Of a DNA stretch of 21,357 nucleotides, positions 1 through 7,024 are shown one piece after another (positions within the stretch are counted from its first letter, which is position 1; every line of letters begins with the position of its first letter). The position numbers and the translations under genes were made by a program. Source of the stretch: a virus; the IMG/VR virus record IMGVR_UViG_3300024999_000455, positions 1-21,357 of that record. The stretch is one strand, 5' to 3'. The notes under the pieces were generated by a model. The model worked only from the letters and a program-made list of their open reading frames with translations. It made no database searches and was not told the origin of the DNA.

Positions 1-425
1 AAGATGCAGAACCTATAATATTAAAAATTTCAAGTTATGGCGGTTCAGTTTATGCAACTTTAAGTATTGTTTCTACTATTGAAACACTTAAAGATATGGG
101 ATATAGAATTATTGGTAAAGCATATGGGATAATTTTTTCTGGTGCTTTTAAAATTTTCATCTCTTGTTCTGAACGTATTTGTCAAAGACATACAAGATTT
201 TTATATCATCAACTTCAAAATTACGAATTAGGGCATATATCAGTAGAACAATCTAAAAGAAAACTTAAAGATTTAGAGGAATTATGGCGTAGATGTCAAG
301 ATATAATTTTAAAATATACCAATATTACTCAAGAAACACTTAATAGTATTACAGAACATGATTTAGACGTTTCACTTTGGCCTGAAGAAGCAATTATTAT
401 TGGATGCGTTGATAAAATTTTATAA
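1..425 (+). CDS. ClpP-like serine protease, 5' end outside window
   Basis: The reading frame is already open at the left edge (first full codon at base 3) and stops at 423-425, so the ATG at 96 is internal. The visible 140 residues match the C-terminal two thirds of a ClpP/S14 protease. A glycine-rich strand (SSYGGSV, residues 10-16) is followed by the nucleophile region FSGAF with Ser46, then FLYHQ with His69, and near the end EHD (Asp120) just before PEEAIIIGCVDKIL. This corresponds to the ClpP ending (EA..yGlvDkil). Ser-His-Asp therefore all appear present. The serine loop is about two residues longer than in bacterial ClpP. In phages such proteins are often head-maturation proteases; that role here is inferred from the neighbouring packaging and head genes. 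A recruited housekeeping ClpP is less likely given the divergence. Confidence 0.8.
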   Translation, partial: DAEPIILKISSYGGSVYATLSIVSTIETLKDMGYRIIGKAYGIIFSGAFKIFISCSERICQRHTRFLYHQLQNYELGHISVEQSKRKLKDLEELWRRCQDIILKYTNITQETLNSITEHDLDVSLWPEEAIIIGCVDKIL

Positions 426-440
426 ATAGGAGTAAAAAAT

Positions 441-794
441 ATGACAGATAAATGTAAAACTAATGAACAACTAGAAACCACTCCCCTACCCTCTTCGTCT
501 TCTGAAGTAATTTTATTCTTCGAACCATTAGAGATCAGTACAGATAATCTAGTAGAAGATGATAATATTCAATTAGATGCTAATGAATTTAAATCAGGAT
601 TGAAAGATGCAAGTTATTATGCAGGTTTCTATACTGGACTTATTAACTCAGGAATTAGTATGGATGACAGTGTGACGTTAATTTTGAATAAAATGAATGT
701 TGATCATAGTTTACAAGTTACTAGTATAAATGCAAATGCTAGTATCGAATGCTCTAAAAACACTTTAATGCTGAAAGAAAAGGATATGTTGTAA
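441..794 (+). CDS. Hypothetical phage protein, 117 aa
   Basis: I do not recognise this gene. The start is supported by TAGGAG upstream of the ATG, and it begins 15 bases after the protease gene, so the two are probably co-transcribed. The first 50 residues are polar, proline- and serine-rich, then acidic, and likely disordered. Residues 55-90 (ASYYAGFYTGLINSG then SMDDSVTLILNKM) look like two amphipathic helices. There is no signal peptide, membrane segment or metal motif. The helix pair could be a protein-binding module; that is a guess. Confidence 0.7.
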   Translation: MTDKCKTNEQLETTPLPSSSSEVILFFEPLEISTDNLVEDDNIQLDANEFKSGLKDASYYAGFYTGLINSGISMDDSVTLILNKMNVDHSLQVTSINANASIECSKNTLMLKEKDML

Positions 795-856
795 AATAAC
801 TTTACAATTAAATTAATATTATAATTAAATACATATTAAAAGGAGAATTTTATTAT

Positions 857-1561
857 ATGAATTTATTTGAAGCAAAGGCAATCTATGATTCTAAATCTGG
901 CAAGTTTATTGAGGAATTTTATATTAATGGTAATTCAGTGGATTGTGATGAATATTATTTTTATTTAGAAAGAGAAAAAGAAGTTGAAGATAAAAAATCA
1001 ATTTTAGTAAAAAATATAGAAAAATCAGATAAAAATCCTTATGAATATACCGAAGATGTTAACACTACTGATTGTCAATGTGAAACATGTAATGATTATG
1101 ATAATTGCTGTGAAAGTGGTGAATGTTGTGGAGAGTGTGAAGAAGATGAATATGAATGTATTGAAGAATTTGATTATAATAATTTATTAGATATTTTTGT
1201 AAGTAGGATTCAAGAAACTGAAGGTAATTCTTATAAAATTAGAAAAATATTAGATGAATTTGCAGATATTTTTATTGAAGATTATGAGGAAGATGAAATT
1301 GAAGATAAATGTGATGATTGTGAAGAAAATAAATGTCTAGGTTGTAGTGAATGTATAGATTGTAATGAAGAATGTGAGAATTATATTAGTTCTGAAGAAA
1401 TTGAAGAATTAAAATTAATTGCTTATTTTACTGAAGAAGTATTAAAAAGAGATAATTGTCCACAGTGTATTTTTAATTTAATTGGTGATATTTATATTAA
1501 AGGTAAGGAAATTGGATGGGAGAATCATAAGAATTATATTCAAATGTGTAATGATGAATAA
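857..1561 (+). CDS. Acidic cysteine-rich protein, 234 aa
   Basis: AAGGAGA lies about ten bases before the ATG. The protein is very acidic and has 20 cysteines in two clusters. Residues 73-101 hold nine (Cys73, 75, 78, 84, 85, 90, 91, 94, 101). Residues 152-173 hold seven, with a regular CxxC series (Cys152, 155, 160, 163, 166, 169, 173). A CPQC pair is at 201-204. Between the clusters, residues 105-150 look helical and acidic. CxxC repeats suggest zinc, iron-sulfur or other metal binding, or a redox role, but there is no recognisable zinc-finger order and almost no basic residues for DNA contact. No family is recognised. A hairpin terminator follows at 1579-1617, so transcription probably ends after this gene. 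Confidence 0.75.
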   Translation: MNLFEAKAIYDSKSGKFIEEFYINGNSVDCDEYYFYLEREKEVEDKKSILVKNIEKSDKNPYEYTEDVNTTDCQCETCNDYDNCCESGECCGECEEDEYECIEEFDYNNLLDIFVSRIQETEGNSYKIRKILDEFADIFIEDYEEDEIEDKCDDCEENKCLGCSECIDCNEECENYISSEEIEELKLIAYFTEEVLKRDNCPQCIFNLIGDIYIKGKEIGWENHKNYIQMCNDE

Positions 1562-1578
1562 GTAATATTAATGTAGAT

Positions 1579-1620
1579 AAAGTTCATCCTTGATATTATT
1601 TTTTAAGGGTGAATTTTCTT
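1579..1620 (+). terminator. Hairpin terminator after the cysteine-rich gene
   Basis: A 13-bp stem (1579-1591 with 1605-1617, two G-U pairs) has a U-rich 13-nt loop and a U-rich 3' arm. It is placed 17 bases after the stop codon. Confidence 0.6.
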
Positions 1621-1662
1621 GTGCATTAAATTATGCATAGAAGCAAGAATTTATTAATTTTA

Positions 1663-1707
1663 GGTAGTGTCTTACCACTAAAAATATTGGGTCATGTCCT
1701 ACCATGA
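1663..1707 (+). promoter_or_regulatory. Tandem small hairpins before the terminase-like gene
   Basis: Two units 27 bases apart each read GG, a 5-bp stem, and a six-base loop TCYTAC. Unit one is TAGTG/CACTA (1665-1680) with loop TCTTAC. Unit two is TCATG/CATGA (1692-1707) with loop TCCTAC. The stems differ in sequence yet both stay fully paired, while the loop is conserved. The second hairpin ends just before the Shine-Dalgarno AAGGAGA (1709-1715). This looks like a protein-binding RNA site or translational operator; the function is inferred. Confidence 0.45.
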
Positions 1708-1721
1708 GAAGGAGAGATATC

Positions 1722-2813
1722 ATGATAACAAAAGAAATTTTAAACAAAAACAGAGTATTAACTATGTCAAACAACCGTAAATGTGATTATTTAATTGTAG
1801 ATATAGGTAGTAATTCAGAAACAATAATGATGGGAATTAATATTCAAGGGAATAGAAAAGATATTATAGTAATAAAAAGATTAGTAAATAAATCATATGA
1901 AGACTTGGTAGATGAAGCAATCTGGTTATGTAATGAATTTTATATAAAAATTATTTTAGCAGATAAAAATGGTTATGGGTTAGGATTTATTGATATGTTT
2001 AAATTAAATATTAATCCTTTTAATATACAGATTAGAGAAATAGATGGTGTAAATGCTAAATATATTAATGATATATTAAATGATTTAAAATATGGTATGT
2101 TAAGATTTTTGCAAACTCCTGAATTAGCATTATCTTCATATATTAAACCATTTTTAGGATTATCTAATGTAATGGAATATCATAAAGAAACAGATAAATT
2201 AATTAATGAATTAAGCAATGTTGAATTTAAAATAGATAAAGGTAATATTAAGTTATCTTTAAAAGATGATAATATTGGTAAATTAAGAGTTAATTGTTTA
2301 TTAATGTTTTATTTTTATCCTGAAAATTTAATTAAATTTGATGAATTAATTAATGAATATAATAAAGATAACAATAAAGATAAATATGAAACTATAAAAC
2401 GTATTGCACAATATGAAGTGATTCATGGTATATTTTATAAATATTTATTCAAATGTATAGAAAATGATAAAATTAATGTAATATTTTATTATAGTAATAA
2501 AAATAAAATTGAACAATTTAAAAATATAGTCAAAGAAAATAATTTCGTTAATTTAAGTGAGAAATATATTGATAGAATTATTGTATCTAAGGATAGATTT
2601 GAAATTAGATTTAATAATGACAGTTTAATTAGTTTTATTTATGCTAATGATAATGCAAGAGGTTATAAATATCATTTTGCTGTAATTGATAGTGAAATTA
2701 ATAGAGATGTGTTTGATAATGTGATTGCTACTAATAGTATTTTATTTGATATGGCAAAAATAAATGGAAAGTTAGAGGAAGATAATTATTGTGTTGAGTT
2801 TGTTGAGATGTAG
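1722..2813 (+). CDS. Circularly permuted, degenerate large-terminase-like protein
   Basis: The ATG at 1722 is preferred over the ATG at 1704 because AAGGAGA lies seven bases before it; this gives 363 residues. Residues 22-200 resemble the RNase H-like nuclease of the TerL encoded at 5197: LIVDIGSN (Asp27) matches SMDVARS, ADKNGYGLGFID (Asp81) matches CDENGLGKGIID, and TDKLINELSNVEFK matches TDLFVEEVANLKIK. The third acidic site differs: IGKLR (185-189) stands where TerL has VDRDR. Residues 225-340 then resemble the later ATPase half: a strand INVIFYYSNK, FEIRFNNDSLI, ANDNARG and HFAVIDSE, like TerL EIKFVNNSRID, SSTSKGQ and HVIMIEES. No Walker A glycine-lysine-threonine is present. Domain order is thus nuclease then ATPase, the reverse of TerL. 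I expect no catalysis; a packaging regulator or structural partner is possible. The similarity is visible by eye only. Confidence 0.6.
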   Translation: MITKEILNKNRVLTMSNNRKCDYLIVDIGSNSETIMMGINIQGNRKDIIVIKRLVNKSYEDLVDEAIWLCNEFYIKIILADKNGYGLGFIDMFKLNINPFNIQIREIDGVNAKYINDILNDLKYGMLRFLQTPELALSSYIKPFLGLSNVMEYHKETDKLINELSNVEFKIDKGNIKLSLKDDNIGKLRVNCLLMFYFYPENLIKFDELINEYNKDNNKDKYETIKRIAQYEVIHGIFYKYLFKCIENDKINVIFYYSNKNKIEQFKNIVKENNFVNLSEKYIDRIIVSKDRFEIRFNNDSLISFIYANDNARGYKYHFAVIDSEINRDVFDNVIATNSILFDMAKINGKLEEDNYCVEFVEM

Positions 2814-2852
2814 ATTAAATTTTTGATTATAAATATAAATTTAATAGATTTT

Positions 2853-2920
2853 AAGAAGTTAGGTATTTTAAGGGGAGTCATGATCCCCTCTCTACACAAC
2901 CTAACTTCTTTTTTATTTTT
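2853..2920 (+). terminator. Branched hairpin terminator / 5' domain of endonuclease leader
   Basis: A perfect 12-bp stem (2853-2864 with 2899-2910) is followed by a run rich in U (2909-2920), as in an intrinsic terminator. It would end the transcript of the terminase-like gene. The loop is large and holds a second hairpin (AGGGGA 2871-2876 with TCCCCT 2884-2889) plus a free segment, CTCTACACA (2890-2898), that is complementary to downstream sequence. Confidence 0.75.
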
Positions 2921-2964
2921 AATTTAGGAAATGTGTAGAGAAAATTAAAATAATTGTGTGGAGG
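2889..2964 (+). promoter_or_regulatory. Anti-Shine-Dalgarno switch before GIY-YIG gene
   Basis: The segment 2889-2898 pairs perfectly over 10 bp with 2932-2941. Alternatively, 2890-2899 pairs over 10 bp (one G-U) with TTGTGTGGAG (2954-2963), which contains the Shine-Dalgarno GGAGG (2960-2964) of the endonuclease. The two pairings exclude each other, and both would form a pseudoknot with the 12-bp stem at 2853-2910. The layout suggests that read-through mRNA is translationally silenced. Pairing is read directly; the switch function is inferred. Confidence 0.5.
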
Positions 2965-2974
2965 ATGATTAGAA

Positions 2975-4147
2975 ATGAATAAAAAATTAAGTGGTGTTTA
3001 TTGTATTAAAAATTTAAAAAATAATAAAATTTATATTGGTAGTAGCATTGATATTGTAGATAGATGGAGACAACATAAAAGAGAATTTAGAAAAAATATA
3101 CATAGTAATAAGTATTTACAATATTCTTGGAATAAACATGGCAATAGTAGTTTTGAATTTTCAATAATAGAAGAATGTAATGAAAATGAAACTTTAGAAA
3201 GAGAGCAATATTATTTAGATTTGTATGAATCCTATAATAGAAATAAAGGATATAATATTTCAAAAAGTTCATCTGCTCCAATGATGGGAAGAAAACATTC
3301 AAAAGAAACATTAATTAAATTAAGCGAAGGAGTTAGAAGTAGAGATTCTTCTGTTTGGGTAAGAGGAGAAGATAAATTTAATGCAAAATTTAAAGATAAA
3401 GACATTATTATAATAAAAAGAATGATATATGAAGGCAACAGAATTATAGATATAGCAAATTTATATAATGTAGAACCTAATACTATTACTCAAATAAAAA
3501 CAGGTGAAAGATGGTCACATATAAAAACTGAATATGATGACTTAATTATTCAAACACCGAGACAAAAATTAAATGAAGAAAATATAATTGAAATTAAAAA
3601 ATTATTAATTGAAGAAAAATTAAATATAAAAGAAATTGCAGACATTTTTGAAATTACATTTGGTCAAGTATCTTCAATTAAAAATTTAAATAGTTGGGAA
3701 AATATTGGTGAAGAATATAACGAACAACTAATAAATAGATTATCTGTTAATAAATTAGATAAAAATAAAGTTATGGAAATTAAATATTTGCTTTTAGAAG
3801 GGAAAAGTTGTTCTGAAATAAGTAAAATTTACGATGTTACTCCTTCGACAATATCTTATATAAATCAAAATAAAACTTGGAAAGATGTTTTAATTGATGA
3901 AAATAATGTTTCAAATAAGGTATATCTTGAAAAAGGAGCCAAACCTAGTTCAAGAATTCCTATAATCCAATTATCAATTGATGGTAATTTTATAAAAGAA
4001 TGGACATCAGCATCTGAAGTTTCTAAAGTTTTAAATATTGATGCTAGTGCAATAGCAAAATGTTGCAAAGGAAAACAATTAACTTATAAGGGTTATAAAT
4101 GGAAGTATAAAAATGAATATACAAATGATTTAAAAGTAGTTATTTAA
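2975..4147 (+). CDS. GIY-YIG homing endonuclease with three HTH-like repeats
   Basis: A free-standing homing endonuclease that would nick or cut phage DNA near its own insertion site. The N-terminal nuclease (1-100) has GVY (7-9), YIG (20-22), Arg30, the LEREQYY glutamate (75/77) and Asn94 in GYN, so all hallmark residues appear present. Residues 103-120 (MMGRKHSKETLIKLSEG) match the NUMOD3 DNA-binding motif. Three repeats follow at about 141-185, 199-245 and 262-305. Each has the pattern IKxLLxEGxxxxEIAxxYxVxxxxIxxIKxxxxW, like small helix-turn-helix units. Residues 328-378 form a NUMOD1-type module ending in YKGYKWKYK. The gene lies between the terminase-like gene and the small-terminase candidate, behind its own structured leader. 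GGAGG precedes the ATG by ten bases. Confidence 0.9.
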   Translation: MNKKLSGVYCIKNLKNNKIYIGSSIDIVDRWRQHKREFRKNIHSNKYLQYSWNKHGNSSFEFSIIEECNENETLEREQYYLDLYESYNRNKGYNISKSSSAPMMGRKHSKETLIKLSEGVRSRDSSVWVRGEDKFNAKFKDKDIIIIKRMIYEGNRIIDIANLYNVEPNTITQIKTGERWSHIKTEYDDLIIQTPRQKLNEENIIEIKKLLIEEKLNIKEIADIFEITFGQVSSIKNLNSWENIGEEYNEQLINRLSVNKLDKNKVMEIKYLLLEGKSCSEISKIYDVTPSTISYINQNKTWKDVLIDENNVSNKVYLEKGAKPSSRIPIIQLSIDGNFIKEWTSASEVSKVLNIDASAIAKCCKGKQLTYKGYKWKYKNEYTNDLKVVI

Positions 4148-4164
4148 AGGAGGAATGTGGCTTT

Positions 4165-5196
4165 ATGCCAAGACCAAAAAATACTAATAGTAATACATCT
4201 ATAAAGTCACAAAAAAAAGTTTCACAGATAACATGTGCAGCCTGTGGAGAACCTAAAAAACCAACAGAGTATTATGTTAGTTATAATCCAATTCATCAGA
4301 CTTCAAGAATACCATACTGTAAACCTTGTTTAAAAAAAATGATTGCAGATGATAAAGGGATTGTTATTTTAGATAAAGTTAAAGAAACATTACGATTGAT
4401 TGATCGTCCATTTTTATATAACATATGGAAATCTTCTTTGGAAGATAAAATGGATACATTTAGTACATATATAAAAAATTTACAACTTTCTCAATATCGT
4501 AAATTAGGATGGGAAGATTCTAAATTTTTACCAGAGATTGAAAACGAGTTAAATTATGATAACTTAAGTAGTGAAAATATATCTCAATCGGATTATAAAT
4601 CTAATTTTATAGTTACAAATGAAATAATAGAAAAATGGGGAAAAGGTTATAAACAAGAAGAATTTGAAGCGTTTGAAAGAAAGTATGTTTTATTAAAAAA
4701 TAATTATAAAGAAATAACTAATTTACATACTGAAGCATTATTGAATTATATTAGATACAGAGTTAAAGAGGAAATTGCAACAGCAAAAGGTGATGTAAAA
4801 GAAGCTAAAGAATGGGGAGAACTTGCAAATAAGGCTGCAACATCAGCAAAAATAAATCCTAGTCAATTAAGTAAAGCAGATTTATCAGATGGACTCTCTA
4901 CTTTTTCAGAATTGTCTCAGGCAGTTGAAAAAGAAGTTGATATTATACCTATCCTTCCAAGATTTAAGTATAGACCAAATGATGCTTTAGATTTTAATAT
5001 TTGGTGTTACGTAAATTATATTAGAGATTTAAGCGGTTTACCACCATGTAATTATGAAGATGTATATTCTTTTTATGATAGGAGAAAAGAAGATTATATT
5101 AAACAATATGGAGATCCTTATGGAATATTTACAGATGATACTACAGAAAAAAATAGAGATAAAATAAAAATCTTTATTAAAGAAGATGGTGATTAA
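4165..5196 (+). CDS. Zinc-finger protein, candidate terminase small subunit
   Basis: AAAGGAGG precedes the ATG. Residues 24-55 form a four-cysteine zinc module (Cys24-x2-Cys27, Cys52-x2-Cys55), preceded by a basic, serine/asparagine-rich tail. The remaining 280 residues look helical and charged; residues 150-215 are long amphipathic helices (KWGKGYKQEEFEAFERKY onward). The TAA stop abuts the ATG of the large terminase, implying translational coupling. Position and DNA-binding potential suggest the packaging-recognition (TerS-like) role, but it is far longer than a usual TerS and lacks an obvious N-terminal helix-turn-helix. A conserved phage protein of another function remains possible. Confidence 0.6.
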   Translation: MPRPKNTNSNTSIKSQKKVSQITCAACGEPKKPTEYYVSYNPIHQTSRIPYCKPCLKKMIADDKGIVILDKVKETLRLIDRPFLYNIWKSSLEDKMDTFSTYIKNLQLSQYRKLGWEDSKFLPEIENELNYDNLSSENISQSDYKSNFIVTNEIIEKWGKGYKQEEFEAFERKYVLLKNNYKEITNLHTEALLNYIRYRVKEEIATAKGDVKEAKEWGELANKAATSAKINPSQLSKADLSDGLSTFSELSQAVEKEVDIIPILPRFKYRPNDALDFNIWCYVNYIRDLSGLPPCNYEDVYSFYDRRKEDYIKQYGDPYGIFTDDTTEKNRDKIKIFIKEDGD

Positions 5197-6957
5197 ATGT
5201 CATCATATGGGAATTTTCAAAGTGATAATGCAAAACATACAACAAAAGAAAGTAGAAATAATTATAATCCTGATTTTAATAGTACAGTAAATCCAAAAGG
5301 AGAAGAAGAAAATAATCAATTTAGAAGTAATTTAGATAAATATGTAGATTTTATTTCATGGGCAAGATTTTACCCTGATTTATGGTTAGATTTAATTAAA
5401 CCCAAAAAAGGTGGTATTAAATTACATTCTGATCAACGTACTTTTATGAGGATAGCAATGCGATTTTTAAGTATGTATGGCGTATATCCTAGAGGTTGGG
5501 GTAAAACATTTAATGAAGAAATTATAATGTTTATAGCATGTGTATTTTTTCCAGGTATAGAATTTGCACTAACGGCTCAAACAAAAGAAAATGCAGCAGA
5601 ATTATTAAAAGATAAATATAATGATATATTAAAAAAATATCCTTGGTTTAAAAATGAGATTTATGATGCTAAATTTTCTAAAAGTGACGCAGAAATTAAG
5701 TTCGTAAACAATTCTCGGATAGATGTATTGGCAAATTCTTCAACTTCAAAAGGTCAAAGACGGCACGTAATTATGATTGAAGAATCTGCTTTAATTGATG
5801 ATTTTACATTTCAAGATTCATTATTTCCAATTGTTGAACATGGTAGATTAACTGTTGGTGATTTAGGAATATTAAATCCTGAAGAATTAAGTCAAAAAGT
5901 AAATTTTTATACAACTGCTGGATTTAGAGGTAGTGATGAATTTACTAGAAGTATCCGTATGAAAGAAGACATGATAAAATTAGAAGGTAAAATAGTTATA
6001 GGTTCGGATTGGCATTTAGGATGTTGGTATGGTAGAGGATCAACTAAACAGCAGATTTTAGATAAAAAGAAAAATATGTCTCCTATTGCATTTGCACAGA
6101 ATTATGAATCGAAATGGTGTGGGAGTTCAGATGGCGCATTAGTTGATATTACTAAACTTTTAAAATTAAGAACATTGACATCACCAGAATTAATATATGA
6201 TGGTAAATCAGATTATTATGTTAGTATGGATGTTGCACGTTCTCAAAAATCTAGCAACAATCAATCTTCTATTGCTGTAATTAAAGTTAAAAGGAATAAA
6301 GAAGATAGAATTATAAATATGCAATTAGTAAATTTAATAAATTTAAAACAAGGATTAAATTTCACAGCACAAGCAATTGAATTTAAGAGGATAAGAAATT
6401 TATATAATGCAAAAAAGGCAATTTGCGACGAAAATGGTCTAGGAAAAGGAATTATTGATGAATTATTAAAAGAACAAGTTGATCCAATTACTAAAGAAAT
6501 ATTAAAATGTTGGGATACTATTAATACTGATAATGAACCAGATGTTCAAGGTTCAGAAAAATGTTTATATGCACTCCATTCACAGGGTATTAACTCTGAT
6601 ATAATTGTAAATTTTATTGATGTTGTTGAAGGTAAAAAACTTCAAATATTAGATAAACATCAAAATAATAATTATTCATTAAGCAATGAAGATTATATAA
6701 ATAATGTAGTTTTACCAAAAGTTCAAACAGATTTATTTGTAGAAGAAGTTGCAAATTTAAAAATTAAACATTTACAAGGTGGTAAATTATCTGTTGAACA
6801 AGTTACTAGATCGGTCGATAGAGATAGATTTTTCGCCGTTGCTTATGGTTTATGGTATATTAAAAATTTTGAAGATAAAGCTAAAAAGGCAATAATTAAC
6901 ATCTCCCCTTCATCATATTTTGCTATAGCAAATAAATCATCTCGTGCAAGACGATAA
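5197..6957 (+). CDS. terL: Terminase large subunit (packaging ATPase-nuclease)
   Basis: The packaging motor docks on the portal, hydrolyses ATP to pump DNA into the prohead, and cuts the concatemer. The ATPase domain has an atypical Walker A, PRGWGKT (98-104), an adenine-side LHSDQR stretch (76-81), Walker B VIMIEE (191-196) and the coupling motif YTTAG (238-242). The C-terminal RNase H-like nuclease shows SMDVARS (Asp345), ICDENGLGKGIIDEL (Asp411) and SVDRDRFFAVAYG (Asp541/Asp543), so all three acidic sites are kept. Length 586 aa is normal. The first 50 residues are polar and probably disordered. The start directly follows the upstream stop codon, with only a weak GATGGTGAT as ribosome site, consistent with coupled translation. 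Confidence 0.95.
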   Translation: MSSYGNFQSDNAKHTTKESRNNYNPDFNSTVNPKGEEENNQFRSNLDKYVDFISWARFYPDLWLDLIKPKKGGIKLHSDQRTFMRIAMRFLSMYGVYPRGWGKTFNEEIIMFIACVFFPGIEFALTAQTKENAAELLKDKYNDILKKYPWFKNEIYDAKFSKSDAEIKFVNNSRIDVLANSSTSKGQRRHVIMIEESALIDDFTFQDSLFPIVEHGRLTVGDLGILNPEELSQKVNFYTTAGFRGSDEFTRSIRMKEDMIKLEGKIVIGSDWHLGCWYGRGSTKQQILDKKKNMSPIAFAQNYESKWCGSSDGALVDITKLLKLRTLTSPELIYDGKSDYYVSMDVARSQKSSNNQSSIAVIKVKRNKEDRIINMQLVNLINLKQGLNFTAQAIEFKRIRNLYNAKKAICDENGLGKGIIDELLKEQVDPITKEILKCWDTINTDNEPDVQGSEKCLYALHSQGINSDIIVNFIDVVEGKKLQILDKHQNNNYSLSNEDYINNVVLPKVQTDLFVEEVANLKIKHLQGGKLSVEQVTRSVDRDRFFAVAYGLWYIKNFEDKAKKAIINISPSSYFAIANKSSRARR

Positions 6958-7024
6958 ACTAATAATATAATATTATACATTCAAAATAAACAACAAACAA
7001 TAATAAACAGAAAGGAGGTTTTAA

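Noticed and set aside
3087-4068. Minus-strand open frames opposite the first GIY-YIG gene
   Set aside because: They are low-complexity (I/L/Y/F-rich), have no ribosome site, and lie opposite a clearly conserved nuclease.
2814-4147. Group I intron or intein hosting the endonuclease
   Set aside because: Flanking genes are complete with their own starts and stops; no split exons or splicing motifs are visible.
6174-6205. TTGACA inside terL as a promoter
   Set aside because: It has no good -10 at the right distance and lies in conserved coding sequence.
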